Assembly: GCA_938086785.1 (NCBI GenBank) | Contig: CALKCM010000007.1 | Span: 1-64,000, forward strand | Source: an uncultured Bacteroidia bacterium | GTDB taxonomy: Bacteria > Bacteroidota > Bacteroidia > NS11-12g > UBA955 | DNA: 64,000 nucleotides | Direction of reading: 5' to 3' | In this document: one piece after another, positions 47,107-56,415 of the stretch | How positions within the stretch are numbered: position 1 is the first letter of the stretch | How the letters are laid out: every line of letters starts with the position of its first letter | Program-made: the position numbers and the translations under genes | The notes under the pieces: generated by a model | Databases searched by the model: none | What the model saw: the letters and a program-made list of their open reading frames with translations, nothing else | Told to the model about the DNA's origin: nothing

Positions 47107-48099
47107 ATGGAAACTGTGGTAAGTGGCATACGACCAACCGGAAAACTGCACTTAGGAAACTATTTTGGGGCCTACAAGAACTTTTTAACCTTGCAAGAGT
47201 CTCATCAATGCTACTTTTTTATTGCCGATTATCACTCGCTAACCACGCATCCAAATCCAGCCGATCTTCGAAAAAATGCCTTACATGTGCTGGCAGAGTA
47301 CATTGCGCTTGGGCTTGACCCAGAAAAATGCGCGATATACCTGCAGAGCGATTTACCCGAAACAGCTGAATTATACCTCTTTATGGCCATGAACGCGTAT
47401 AAGGGCGAGCTAGAAAGAGTAACTAGCTTTAAAGATAAAATAAAAGACAATCCAAATAATATTAATGCGGGACTCCTTACCTACCCTGTTTTAATGGCTG
47501 CAGATATTTTGATTCATCATGGAACAAAAGTTCCAGTAGGTAAAGATCAGGAACAGCATTTAGAAATGGCTCGAACCTTTGGAAATCGATTCAATCGCAT
47601 TTACGATACCGAGTACTTTGCTGAACCAACGGCATTTAACTTTGATAATAAATTGGTTAAAGTTCCTGGGCTAAGCGGAACAGGTAAAATGAGTAAGAGT
47701 GCGGGCGAGGCAGATTGCATTTATTTATGTGATGATGCAAAAACCTTGGAGAAGAAGATTAAACGAGCCAAAACAGATGCAGGGCCAAGTGCACCTCATT
47801 CTGAAATGTCTCCTGAAATCAAAAATTTATTTGATTTAATGGCATTGGTAAGCACGGATGAAACGCGTTTGTTTTTCGAGGAAGAACACGCCAAAGCATC
47901 CATTAGATACGGAGACTTTAAAGGCCAGCTAGCCAAAGATATGGAGGCATTTATTGCTCCAAAAAGGGACGCTATTTTGGGCCTAGTTGGAGATACAAAA
48001 AAACTAAACAGCATTGCTCAATTGGGCAAAGAAAAAGCGCATGTCAGTGGTGCAAAAACACTCAAAGAAGTTCGAAAAATAATAGGGTTTGGCTCATGA
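47107..48099 (+). CDS. trpS: tryptophanyl-tRNA synthetase
   Basis: 330 residues; charges tRNA(Trp). Class I signatures: PTGKLHLGN (HIGH equivalent, residues 10-18) and GKMSKSAG (KMSKS loop). Conserved tryptophan-binding parts include YPVLMAADIL and VGKDQEQHLEMAR. An open frame extends 50 codons further upstream, but the ATG at 47107 fits the family and lies 5 bases after a TATTTTTG box. The stop overlaps the ATG of the GNAT gene (ATGA). Confidence 0.95.
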   Translation: METVVSGIRPTGKLHLGNYFGAYKNFLTLQESHQCYFFIADYHSLTTHPNPADLRKNALHVLAEYIALGLDPEKCAIYLQSDLPETAELYLFMAMNAYKGELERVTSFKDKIKDNPNNINAGLLTYPVLMAADILIHHGTKVPVGKDQEQHLEMARTFGNRFNRIYDTEYFAEPTAFNFDNKLVKVPGLSGTGKMSKSAGEADCIYLCDDAKTLEKKIKRAKTDAGPSAPHSEMSPEIKNLFDLMALVSTDETRLFFEEEHAKASIRYGDFKGQLAKDMEAFIAPKRDAILGLVGDTKKLNSIAQLGKEKAHVSGAKTLKEVRKIIGFGS

Positions 48100-48509
48100 A
48101 AGTTGAAGAGATAAAAAATGGCAAACGAATGCTGGATGCATTTGAAATACGTCGAAAAGTTTTTGTAGTAGAACAAGAGGTAAGCGCTGCAGAGGAATAT
48201 GATGAGTTTGAAGACAGCAGTACTCATTTGCTCGCATTAGATGGAGACCGGCCGCTAGGCACCTCACGCATTCGAAAGACCGCTCATGGGACTAAACTGG
48301 AACGCTTTGCTGTATTGGCTGAGAATAGAGGAGCAGGAGTTGGAGATGCTTTACTCAGAGAATGTTTAGAACGTTGCAAAAAAGATGCGGTGGTCTATTT
48401 ACATGCGCAAGAACAAGTCATGAAATTTTATGCAAAACATGGCTTTGTGGCCGAAGGGGAACGTTTCTACGAATGCGAGATTCCTCACTTCAAAATGGTT
48501 AGGAAATAA
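48096..48509 (+). CDS. GNAT family N-acetyltransferase
   Basis: 137 residues, similar to the ElaA/YjcF branch of GNAT proteins. The opening FEIRRKVFVVEQEVSAAEEY and HLLALDGDRPLGTSRIRK are characteristic, and the acetyl-CoA loop is ENRGAGVGDALL (residues near 75-87). KFYAKHGFVAEGERFYE closes the fold. Acceptor unknown. Translationally coupled to trpS by ATGA overlap; its 3' end overlaps the convergent uracil-DNA-glycosylase-like gene by 11 bases. Confidence 0.88.
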   Translation: MKVEEIKNGKRMLDAFEIRRKVFVVEQEVSAAEEYDEFEDSSTHLLALDGDRPLGTSRIRKTAHGTKLERFAVLAENRGAGVGDALLRECLERCKKDAVVYLHAQEQVMKFYAKHGFVAEGERFYECEIPHFKMVRK

Positions 48510-49068
48510 GTTGATGTACTTTATTTTTTAGCTCGGGTAAAACAGTGGCTTTAAACCACTCATTTTTTGCCTGCCAAATATTATTTCTTGGAGATGGATG
48601 GGGCAAAACAAAGTATTCCGGCAGGTATTTTTTATAATTCCTAACCCGCTCGGTCAAGGTGCTTCTATCTGAGGGCAAATAATAATCTTGGGCGAACTTT
48701 CCTATTAATAAAATCAATTCCAGCTGCTTCATTTCAGCAAGAAACTTTTGATGCCATTGGGGTGCACATTCCTTAGAAGGGGGCAAATCTCCTGACTTCC
48801 CTTTTCCGGGATAGCAAAAGGCCATAGGAACAATACCAAAAACATCAGGATTGTAAAATTGTGCTTGGTCAACAGCTAGCCAATCCCTCAAATTTGATCC
48901 ACTTTTGTCATCCCAGGGAATTCCAGAACGATGAACCGCCAAGCCTGGCGCCTGACCTACAATTAATATTCGACTCGATTTTGCCGCAGAAAACACAGGA
49001 TTGGCGCCCAATGGCAATCGCTCTGCACAAAGGGTGCATTGACTGGCTATTCTCAGTAAATCAATCAC
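48499..49068 (-). CDS. uracil-DNA glycosylase family protein
   Basis: 189 residues. Motif A region VGQAPGLAVHRSGIPWDDKSG, of which GQAPG and the SGIPWDD turn are diagnostic of family 4/5-like UDGs, and motif B HPSPRNN near residue 157. No full set of four Fe-S cysteines is present: CTLCAE at the N-terminus gives two. It is likely a DNA-repair or nucleotide-base hydrolase of the COG1573 type; substrate uncertain. Start is GTG at 49068. Confidence 0.82.
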   Translation of the reverse strand: MIDLLRIASQCTLCAERLPLGANPVFSAAKSSRILIVGQAPGLAVHRSGIPWDDKSGSNLRDWLAVDQAQFYNPDVFGIVPMAFCYPGKGKSGDLPPSKECAPQWHQKFLAEMKQLELILLIGKFAQDYYLPSDRSTLTERVRNYKKYLPEYFVLPHPSPRNNIWQAKNEWFKATVLPELKNKVHQLIS

Positions 49069-49129
49069 TTAAGTTCATTTTAAGCGCATATTAGATACAA
49101 TAAAATTTGTTTTTCTCCCCAAAAAGTCA

Positions 49130-49137
49130 TATTATTG
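49130..49137 (+). promoter_or_regulatory. probable -7 box TATTATTG
   Basis: One mismatch to TAnnTTTG; 8 bases before the GTG start at 49146. Confidence 0.35.
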
Positions 49138-49145
49138 TTTAAGAA

Positions 49146-49499
49146 GTGTCAGAGAAATACGTCATATACCTATCTCTTTTTTTTACTGTTTTTGGGTTTA
49201 CCTCATGCCAGAAAAAAAATAGGATAACACCTCCTCCAAGTTGTATCGAAGAACGCATCCTCGCGTTTGAGAAAACAACATGCGATAAAGGGGCAAAAGT
49301 GTATGAGTACCAGTTTCAAGGAGAACGGGTATATGTATTTGATATTGGCTTTTGTGATGCCGCTCAGTCAGCTAAAGTCATTAACCAAGATTGCCAAGAA
49401 ATTGGAATCATTGGTGGACTAGATGGCAATCAAGAGGTGAACGGATCAGACTTTGCCCATGCGCAGCGCACGGCTGTTGTTTGGAGTAAAAGCCAGTAA
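49146..49499 (+). CDS. DUF6970-like lipoprotein
   Basis: 117 residues. Lipoprotein signal with lipobox GFTSC (cysteine about residue 21). The mature part matches the DUF6970 pattern: an early CIEERILAFEKTTCDKGA, YEYQFQGERVYVFDIGFC and the late DCQEIGIIGGLDGN. Two cysteine pairs probably form disulfides in the periplasm. Function unknown. The start is GTG. Convergent with prfC 43 bases downstream. Confidence 0.75.
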   Translation: MSEKYVIYLSLFFTVFGFTSCQKKNRITPPPSCIEERILAFEKTTCDKGAKVYEYQFQGERVYVFDIGFCDAAQSAKVINQDCQEIGIIGGLDGNQEVNGSDFAHAQRTAVVWSKSQ

Positions 49500-49542
49500 A
49501 TAAAACGGTATTCTTACATCCAAATAATACCATTGGTTTCCC

Positions 49543-51132
49543 TTAGTCTCCAGCCATGACCTCACTGGTCGTTTTAAATTCTATTTCTGGATTATTTGCT
49601 ATACTCGTTTGCAAGATAAAGGCTGTTTCTGCCAAAAAAACAGGCTTTCCATCTTTATCTAAGGCCATATTGGATTGCCTAAACTTCATGAAATCATCCA
49701 AGATGCCTTTATCGCCATGAAGCCAGCAGGCTTTGTGAATATTGCGATGCTCAAAACGACATTTTGCGCCATATTCATGCTCTAAGCGATGCTGAAGCAC
49801 TTCAAATTGAAGCTCTCCTACTGTTCCAATAAACTTTCTACTCCCGGGCTCTTGGGTAAACATACTTGCCAAGCCTTCATCTGTTAATTGTTGAATCCCT
49901 TTTTCTAATTGCTTGCTTTTCATGGGATCTAAATTAATAAGCTCTCTAAAAATCTCTGGACTAAAACTTGGGATACCCTTATAAAACATAGACTCCCCTG
50001 TAGTCAAGGTATCGCCAATTTTAAAATTTCCGGTATCGTACAATCCCACTACATCGCCGGGATAAGCTTTTTCTACAACCTCTTTGTCGCTGGCTAAAAA
50101 TGTGTAGGGATTGCTAAATTTTATTTTCTTACCTAAGCGAACATGCGCGTAATTGGTGTTGCGCTCAAATTCTCCACTACACACGCGTAAAAAAGCAATT
50201 CTATCGCGATGTTTTGGGTCTAGATTTGCATGAATTTTAAAAACAAAGCCACTAAACTTGCTATTGGTAGGCGCTACTTCTCCTGTGGTTGTATGCCTTG
50301 ATCTTGGACTTGGAGCAACTTGAATAAAGGTGTCCAGCATTTCTTGAATACCAAAATTGTTTAAAGCACTACCAAAAAAAACAGGAGCAACTCTGCCCTC
50401 TAGATAATCTGTCTTATTTAGTTCACCATAAACTCCATCCACCAATTCAACATCCTCTCTGAGTTGATTGGCATTTTTGTCCCCCACATGCAAATCGAGT
50501 TTTTCATCAGATAAGTCTTCAATTTTCAAATATTCATCTGCTTTCTTTTGCTTATTGCTCTCAAAAAGGTTCAAACTCTTATCCGGCAGAAGGTAAACGC
50601 CCTTAAAATCTCTTCCCATGCTAATGGGCCAGCTCATGGGATGCACCTGAATATTTAATTTCTCTTCCAGCTCTTCTAATAAATCGTAGGGATCTTTTCC
50701 ATCCCTATCCAATTTATTGATAAAACAAATCACGGGGGTATTTCTCATTCTACAAACCTCCATGAGACGCTCTGTTTGGGCCTCTACCCCTTTCACACAG
50801 TCAATCACAAGAATTACGCTATCTACAGCGGTGAGAGTCCGGTACGTATCTTCTGCAAAATCTTTGTGACCGGGAGTATCAAGTATGTTGATTCGTTTTC
50901 CCTTGTACTCAAAAGTCATGACACTCGTTGCTACAGAAATTCCTCTCTGCTTCTCAATTTCCATGAAATCACTGGTGGCCGACTTCTCAATTTTATTGCT
51001 TTTAACTGCTCCTGCAGTTTGGATTTGACCTCCAAAAAGGAGTAATTTCTCCGTGAGCGTTGTTTTACCCGCATCGGGGTGCGAAATAATACCGAATGTT
51101 TTTCGTATCTCTATTTCCTTCTCAAAAGCCAT
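49543..51132 (-). CDS. prfC: peptide chain release factor 3
   Basis: 529 residues. GTPase that recycles RF1/RF2 after termination. G1 loop [10 protein letters not shown]3 DTPGH, G4 NKLD are all intact; the C-terminal part carries the RF3 domain ([14 protein letters not shown]). The frame is open another ten codons upstream, but the ATG at 51132 follows a TATCTTTG box by 9 bases and is the usual family start ([21 protein letters not shown]-terminal residues). The gene for RF2 is also in this window. Confidence 0.95.
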   Translation of the reverse strand: MAFEKEIEIRKTFGIISHPDAGKTTLTEKLLLFGGQIQTAGAVKSNKIEKSATSDFMEIEKQRGISVATSVMTFEYKGKRINILDTPGHKDFAEDTYRTLTAVDSVILVIDCVKGVEAQTERLMEVCRMRNTPVICFINKLDRDGKDPYDLLEELEEKLNIQVHPMSWPISMGRDFKGVYLLPDKSLNLFESNKQKKADEYLKIEDLSDEKLDLHVGDKNANQLREDVELVDGVYGELNKTDYLEGRVAPVFFGSALNNFGIQEMLDTFIQVAPSPRSRHTTTGEVAPTNSKFSGFVFKIHANLDPKHRDRIAFLRVCSGEFERNTNYAHVRLGKKIKFSNPYTFLASDKEVVEKAYPGDVVGLYDTGNFKIGDTLTTGESMFYKGIPSFSPEIFRELINLDPMKSKQLEKGIQQLTDEGLASMFTQEPGSRKFIGTVGELQFEVLQHRLEHEYGAKCRFEHRNIHKACWLHGDKGILDDFMKFRQSNMALDKDGKPVFLAETAFILQTSIANNPEIEFKTTSEVMAGD

Positions 51133-51141
51133 AAATGGGGG

Positions 51142-51149
51142 CAAAGATA
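51142..51149 (-). promoter_or_regulatory. -7 box TATCTTTG for prfC
   Basis: Minus-strand TATCTTTG 9 bases before the ATG at 51132. Confidence 0.65.
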
Positions 51150-51334
51150 AATTCTTTATCACATTCTAATGAACATAATATGACGGGATCTGTAAAAGAA
51201 TCTAAAAATAGATAAATAGCCTCCAAAGGCGAGGATTTTTGGCATGATTAGAGCGAAGCGAAACTCCTCCTTAAAATCTCCTGCTTTTCTTCTTAAAAAA
51301 AGTACAATACAGAAATAGAATCACTGATCAGAAA

Positions 51335-52543
51335 TTAATCTATCGAATACAGTTCAATCACATGGTTCGCTATGATTTGAATGTCATATTTTTTCCGAGC
51401 TTCCTCCAGGAGAGCCTCACGAATATTCATGGAGTTGGAGAGATGCTTGAAATGCAGAATTTTTGAAGCAAGGGATTCCCAATCTCCACGTTCTGCGAGA
51501 TAATCCTCGCCAATCATTTCTGGCACTCCGCCCACCTTGTACCCATATGCAGGCAGCATACACGTATGGCTTTCCATAATTGTAGTAGGAAACGTTTCCA
51601 TCAAACTGGTTGAAACATATGCATTTGAAATGGAATAATAGGAAACCAACTCATCCACTTCTTCCACATATCCTGTAAAGTAGGTTTTAACCGATTTGTC
51701 TATTTCTATATCTACAGCCCGGGAACCCATTAGAATTACTCCAATATTCTTATCTTCTTTCGCCAGAAAATTAACAATCTTTATAAAGTCATTAATGTTC
51801 TTATTGGAGTCTTTAAGATTGCTTGCGCTAAAAACTAAAATAAATGTGTCCTCCAAAAACCCTAATTTTTCTCTTAAATTAGCACGGGCATTGGGCTTAA
51901 ATTTATGGATATCTAAGCCATTTGGGATGACATTAACTTTGACCTTTGGCATTAATGATTTTGCTCTATCAGCTAACCAATTACTTGGAGCAATAAACTG
52001 AATTTGCCCTGTACCCCAGATGCTTTCTTGCTGTTCCTTTACTCTTTTGGAGAGTGCTGCAAGACGTTTTCCAATAGAAGCACCCCCTAGATATTCAGAC
52101 TCGAGATGATACCAACCGCCGGAGTAAGGCCATAAATCGTGACTGGTCCAAACTATTTTTTTTGAACTTTTTAGCATTTCCTCTATTCCCCTAAGAGAAA
52201 TATATCCCTTATTAATCCAGTGAAGATGAATAACATCTGCATCCTTTACCAGAGGGTGCTTTAGGATACTCACTCCGGTAAGACCGTGAGAAAATTTAAA
52301 TCTCAATATTTTGTTTCTATCAAATCTGAGGAAGTCCAATTTTTCCAACAGATGCAGAAAAAGGACATAGAATCTTTTCAGCAGCGTATCAGCCCAGGTT
52401 GTATACTCTTTACTTGGCGGGCCGCTCAAAACAATATGATGGCTATCTAAACCCTGATTGCGCATTGCTGAGTGAAGCCTTTGGGCCACCTGAAATGCTC
52501 CTCCCGAAGAACTTGCGTTCAGATGCACCACTTTTAAACTCAC
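51335..52543 (-). CDS. family 4 glycosyltransferase
   Basis: 402 residues, GT-B fold. N-terminal acceptor domain opens with VVHLNASSSGGAFQVAQRL. The donor domain has VIPNGLDIHKFKP, FSASNLKDSNKN and the E-x7-E-like SLMETFPTTIMESHTCMLP. Sugar and acceptor are unknown; likely exopolysaccharide or LPS assembly. The frame begins at 52561, but GTG at 52543 lies 4 bases after a TATTTTTG box and gives the family N-terminus (SLKVVHLN). No other polysaccharide genes are adjacent. Confidence 0.82.
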   Translation of the reverse strand: MSLKVVHLNASSSGGAFQVAQRLHSAMRNQGLDSHHIVLSGPPSKEYTTWADTLLKRFYVLFLHLLEKLDFLRFDRNKILRFKFSHGLTGVSILKHPLVKDADVIHLHWINKGYISLRGIEEMLKSSKKIVWTSHDLWPYSGGWYHLESEYLGGASIGKRLAALSKRVKEQQESIWGTGQIQFIAPSNWLADRAKSLMPKVKVNVIPNGLDIHKFKPNARANLREKLGFLEDTFILVFSASNLKDSNKNINDFIKIVNFLAKEDKNIGVILMGSRAVDIEIDKSVKTYFTGYVEEVDELVSYYSISNAYVSTSLMETFPTTIMESHTCMLPAYGYKVGGVPEMIGEDYLAERGDWESLASKILHFKHLSNSMNIREALLEEARKKYDIQIIANHVIELYSID

Positions 52544-52547
52544 TGGA

Positions 52548-52555
52548 CAAAAATA
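52548..52555 (-). promoter_or_regulatory. -7 box TATTTTTG for glycosyltransferase
   Basis: Minus-strand TATTTTTG, 4 bases before the GTG at 52543; it decides that start. Confidence 0.6.
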
Positions 52556-52805
52556 CATCATCTTTACAGCTATTTTTATATTCTAAACTGGAATTGTGTC
52601 TTTCCAGATGAATTTGATATACTGGACAATCTGATATTTTTTCCTATACAAGGAGCGCCTAGTGCGTTTAAAACACGGCTTTATTTCTTATTTATCTCCA
52701 AAACAAAGTAGAGGAAGCTCATGCCAATTAATGGAAACATCAATAATGTAAGACACTAAAAATTAACAGTTTAGGCTTTAAAATAAGAAATGAAAAAAGG
52801 GCTAA

Positions 52806-52840
52806 AAAAACAAACTCCACCTTGCGGTGGAGTTTTACAA
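52806..52840 (-). terminator. orphan terminator-like hairpin
   Basis: AAACTCCACC (52812-52821), loop TTGC, GGTGGAGTTT (52826-52835). On the minus strand it runs into TTTGTTTTTTT. No annotated gene ends here: the nearest minus-strand gene starts, rather than ends, to the left, and the plus-strand gene to the right begins 200 bases away. Confidence 0.7.
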
Positions 52841-53030
52841 AATACTCAATTAAAAATCACTTTCAGAACAGGGTTCTCAAGCCTGTTCGAATTTTTAACT
52901 TTGGTTAGTTACTCAAGCCAACCGGATATCTAAATAACAAATAGCGTGCCAAAACAATATATGATTGTTTTTATTTTAATACCTTTTCTACATCCCCACA
53001 TCTAAAGAAGCAGCAATTCCATAAAAACAT

Positions 53031-53038
53031 TACTTTTG
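53031..53038 (+). promoter_or_regulatory. -7 box TACTTTTG for M13 peptidase
   Basis: TACTTTTG 5 bases before the ATG at 53044. Confidence 0.65.
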
Positions 53039-53043
53039 CCATT

Positions 53044-55104
53044 ATGAAAAGGTATTGGATTCCAGCCATTATAATTTTGGCATCATGCGGGATATTTAAA
53101 AAAGAAGACTCCGAAAAATTGGAAATAAAGAAAAGTGAGGGGTATAGTGCCCTACAATTGGAACATTTTGATCATTCTGTAAATCCAGCAGATGATATTT
53201 ATGATTTTGTAAATGGCTTATGGATGAAAAAAACGGAAATACCCGCAGATCGAGGACGATGGGGCAGTTTTGATGAATTGCGCAAAAAGGCGGATGCCCA
53301 AACCTTTACCGTTCTGGAGATGGCCATAAAAGGAGGGCAATATGGACCAGAATCTGCCCAAGGAAAAGCGGTAACTATATTTAAAGGATACTTGGATACT
53401 GCAAAAAGAAATGCCGATGGCATTGAGCCATTAATCCCTTATCTAGAGGAAATTAGTGCTTTATCCTCCATGGAGGATATAGATTCTTACAGTAAAAAGT
53501 ACATGGATCAAGGGGGCAATCCAATGATTGGTTTTGGTGTTGGTCCAAATATAAAAAATAGTGAAGAATACGTGGTATATATGGGTGGTGGATCCTTGGG
53601 ATTGCCAGACAGAGACTACTATTTTGATAATTCTGAGCGTGGAATTGAAATAAGAGCTGCTTATGTAAAGTTTGTTCAAACCATGTTCCGCCATTTCTAC
53701 CCTGAAGGATATGATAATATTGGAGCTGAAATACTCGCTTTTGAAAAGCAACTTGCCGAAGCTAAAATGACCAAAGAACAGCGAAGAAACCCGTACAACA
53801 GATATAATCCAAGAACGGTAGAAGAAGTAGCTGCAATGTTCCCTCAGTTTGATATTAAAGGATATCTGGAATTGCAAAATCTAAAGACTGATCGCATTAT
53901 TTTAGGCGATACGACGCTCTTGCATCAGTTATCTAAAATGGCCAATAATGATCAAATCGAACTGGTGAAAAAATATCTACTTTGGAACGAAATTAATGGA
54001 AGTGCCGGCATGTTAGATATGAATTTAGACCGAAAAAACTTTAATTTTTACGGCAAATTTTTAAGAGGAACTCCAGAGCAGAGACCCATTAAAGAAAGAG
54101 CTCTGGCGGCAGCAAATGGTGCTTTGGGCGAAGCTTTAGGACAGTTGTACGTAGATAAGTATTTCCCACCAGCTGCTAAGGCATCAGCGGTTCAATTGGT
54201 AGCCGATTTAAAAACTGCCTATGAAGCTCGAATTAATGCAGTGGATTGGATGAGTTCTGAAACCAAAGTAAAAGCAGTAGAGAAACTGAAAGCCATAACC
54301 GTTAAAATTGGATACCCGGATAAATGGAAAGATTATTCTGAAATGAAATTGAAAACTTCAGAAGAGGGGGGAACCTATTTCACTAACCGAATTGCTTTAA
54401 ATAAGTGGAGAATTGCTGATAACCTTAAAGATTTTGGTAAGCCGGTGGACAAAACCAAATGGGGCATGAGTCCGCAAACCGTAAATGCCTACTACAATCC
54501 TGTTTACAACGAAATTGTTTTTCCGGCAGCAATTTTACAAGCTCCTTTCTTTGACTACCGCGCTGATGCAGCAGTAAACTTTGGTGGAATTGGAGCGGTT
54601 ATTGGCCATGAAATTTCACACGGATTTGATGATCAAGGTGCACGATACGATGCCGATGGAAACTTAAACAACTGGTGGACTGAGGAGGACTTAAAACAAT
54701 TTAAAGCTAAAGGAGAGGCCCTAGCTGCTCAGTTTGACAAGTATGAGGCCCTTCCGGGACAGTTTGTAAATGGTAAATTTACCTTGGGTGAAAACATTGG
54801 TGATTTGGGTGGCATAAATTCTGCTTTTGATGCGCTCCAAATTTCCAATAAACGAAATGGAATACCGGCCCTCATTGATGGATATACCTCTGAAGAGCGC
54901 TTCTTCATGAGCTGGTGTACCATTTGGAGAGGTAAAATGAGAGATGGAGAGCTGGAAAATAGATTAAAGACAGATCCTCATTCTCCAGGTTATTTCAGAG
55001 CTGTAGGTCCTCCAAGTAATATGGATGTTTTCTATGATATTTTTAAGGTTAAGGAAGGCGACAAAATGTACAGAAAACCAGAAGACCGAGTAAAAATCTG
55101 GTAA
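53044..55104 (+). CDS. M13 family zinc metallopeptidase lipoprotein
   Basis: 686 residues, neprilysin/PepO family. Lipoprotein signal with lipobox ending in ILASCG (cysteine about residue 15). The zinc site is HEISH (H522 and H526), with the third ligand E583 in GENIGDLGG; the substrate-binding NAYYNPVYNEIVFPAAIL is also typical. It should digest peptides in the periplasm or at the cell surface. A long family N-terminal domain (about 40-450) shields the active site. A clean terminator follows at 55127-55174. Confidence 0.93.
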   Translation: MKRYWIPAIIILASCGIFKKEDSEKLEIKKSEGYSALQLEHFDHSVNPADDIYDFVNGLWMKKTEIPADRGRWGSFDELRKKADAQTFTVLEMAIKGGQYGPESAQGKAVTIFKGYLDTAKRNADGIEPLIPYLEEISALSSMEDIDSYSKKYMDQGGNPMIGFGVGPNIKNSEEYVVYMGGGSLGLPDRDYYFDNSERGIEIRAAYVKFVQTMFRHFYPEGYDNIGAEILAFEKQLAEAKMTKEQRRNPYNRYNPRTVEEVAAMFPQFDIKGYLELQNLKTDRIILGDTTLLHQLSKMANNDQIELVKKYLLWNEINGSAGMLDMNLDRKNFNFYGKFLRGTPEQRPIKERALAAANGALGEALGQLYVDKYFPPAAKASAVQLVADLKTAYEARINAVDWMSSETKVKAVEKLKAITVKIGYPDKWKDYSEMKLKTSEEGGTYFTNRIALNKWRIADNLKDFGKPVDKTKWGMSPQTVNAYYNPVYNEIVFPAAILQAPFFDYRADAAVNFGGIGAVIGHEISHGFDDQGARYDADGNLNNWWTEEDLKQFKAKGEALAAQFDKYEALPGQFVNGKFTLGENIGDLGGINSAFDALQISNKRNGIPALIDGYTSEERFFMSWCTIWRGKMRDGELENRLKTDPHSPGYFRAVGPPSNMDVFYDIFKVKEGDKMYRKPEDRVKIW

Positions 55105-55126
55105 AACACGAGTCCATCGAATACGC

Positions 55127-55174
55127 AAAGCCCTGGCACGGAGAATACCTCTTCCTTTGCTAGGGCTTTTTTTT
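55127..55174 (+). terminator. intrinsic terminator after M13 peptidase gene
   Basis: 12-bp stem AAAGCCCTGGCA (55127-55138) / TGCTAGGGCTTT (55158-55169, one G-U pair), then a run of T to 55174. Confidence 0.9.
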
Positions 55175-55284
55175 GACTCTTTAGATAAAAGGAGCTCCCT
55201 GTTAAAGGATAGAATGCCTCAATTAAATATTTCTCCTTTAGAAATATCCAAGGGAATAAAAGTTAAAAGTGATTGAAAACGCAT

Positions 55285-55292
55285 TAAATTTG
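55285..55292 (+). promoter_or_regulatory. -7 box TAAATTTG for prfB
   Basis: TAAATTTG four bases before the ATG at 55297 that opens the short first reading frame. Confidence 0.65.
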
Positions 55293-55296
55293 CAGC

Positions 55297-56389
55297 ATGA
55301 ATGCAGACGATTTGAAAGATATAAAAGGCCGCTTAGAGGCTTTGAGGGGGTATCTTTGACATTGATAGGAAACTGGCTGAAATAGCCGATGAAGAATCTC
55401 AAACTTTAGACCCTACATTCTGGGATGACTCTAAGAAAGCTGAGAAGCATTTAAAAAAGATAAAAAATAAAAAAATATGGACGGACTGTTATGCTGAACT
55501 AAATGCAGCCGTTGAAGATGTTGAAATACTTCTTGAATTCTCTAGTTTAGGTGAAGCCTCCGATGAGGAGGTTAATGCAGCCGAAAAAAAGGCGCTTGCT
55601 CTTCTAAAGGATTTAGAATTTCGAAACATGCTCCAAAGTGAAGAAGATAAGCTGGGCTGTATTGTGGAGATTAATGCGGGTGCTGGTGGAACGGAGAGTT
55701 GCGACTGGGCTGAAATGCTGCATCGGATGTACATCATGTTCGCAGAAAAGAACAATTTTAAAGTATCGGAATTGGAGAGGCAAGACGGCGAAGTTGCCGG
55801 AATTAAATCTGTTTCCTTAGAAATTACGGGAGATTTTTCTTTTGGATTTTTAAAGAGTGAAAATGGGGTTCATCGGATGGTTCGAATTTCTCCTTTCGAT
55901 AGCAACGCCCGGAGACATACCTCGTTTGCCAGTGTATACGTTTATCCCATGGCTGATGATACGATTGAAATAGACATTAAACCTGCAGATATTGACTTCC
56001 ATACATCCAGAAGTGGAGGTGCCGGTGGTCAAAATGTAAATAAGGTGGAAACCAAGGTGCAACTCACGCATATACCCACAGGCATTGTGGTTGTATGCCA
56101 GATTGAGCGAAGTCAGTTGGGAAACAGAGAGCGGGCTATGCAAATGCTAAAATCAAGGCTTTATGAGCTTGAAATTGCCAAAAGGAACGAGGCAAGAGCT
56201 GAAATTGAGGATGGAAAAATGAAAATAGAATGGGGTTCTCAAATACGGAATTATGTATTTCATCCCTACAAACTGGTTAAAGATGTGCGCACCTCTGAAG
56301 AAACAAGCAATGTTCAAAATGTGATGGATGGTGAGCTTTGGCCATTTATTAAAAGCTATTTATTGACTCAGGCCAATACAAAATCTTAA
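55297..56389 (+). CDS. prfB: peptide chain release factor 2, with programmed +1 frameshift
   Basis: 363 residues made from two frames: 55297-55356 (20 codons), then a one-base skip at 55357 and 55358-56389. RF2 ends translation at UGA and UAA. The slip site AGGGGGTATCTTTGAC is the known RF2 autoregulation signal: a Shine-Dalgarno-like AGGGGG three bases before CTT, then an in-frame TGA at 55357-55359. The ribosome shifts +1 on CTT to read GAC. The second frame gives the RF2 core, including the tripeptide anticodon element SPF in [14 protein letters not shown] and GGQ in [15 protein letters not shown]. Any annotation starting at 55628 would lack the N-terminal ~110 residues. Confidence 0.95.
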
Positions 56390-56415
56390 AATAACCGGAG
56401 GAGATTCGTGCATTT

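Larger units (their letters stand above)
52544..53043. other. 500-base intergenic region with three hairpins
   Basis: No ORF of note. Inverted repeats at 52812-52835, 52866-52888 and 52951-52971, a direct repeat GTTCTCAAGCC / GTTACTCAAGCC (52873-52883 and 52908-52919) and the M13 promoter box at 53031-53038. The part 52562-52805 shows nothing I can name. Confidence 0.6.

Noticed and set aside
52866-52900. tRNA-like TGTTCGAA segment
   Set aside because: It is part of a simple hairpin; no acceptor, D or anticodon arms can be drawn around it.
55628-56389. prfB starting at ATG 55628
   Set aside because: The RF2 N-terminal domain is encoded upstream in the same frame and joined through the +1 shift.
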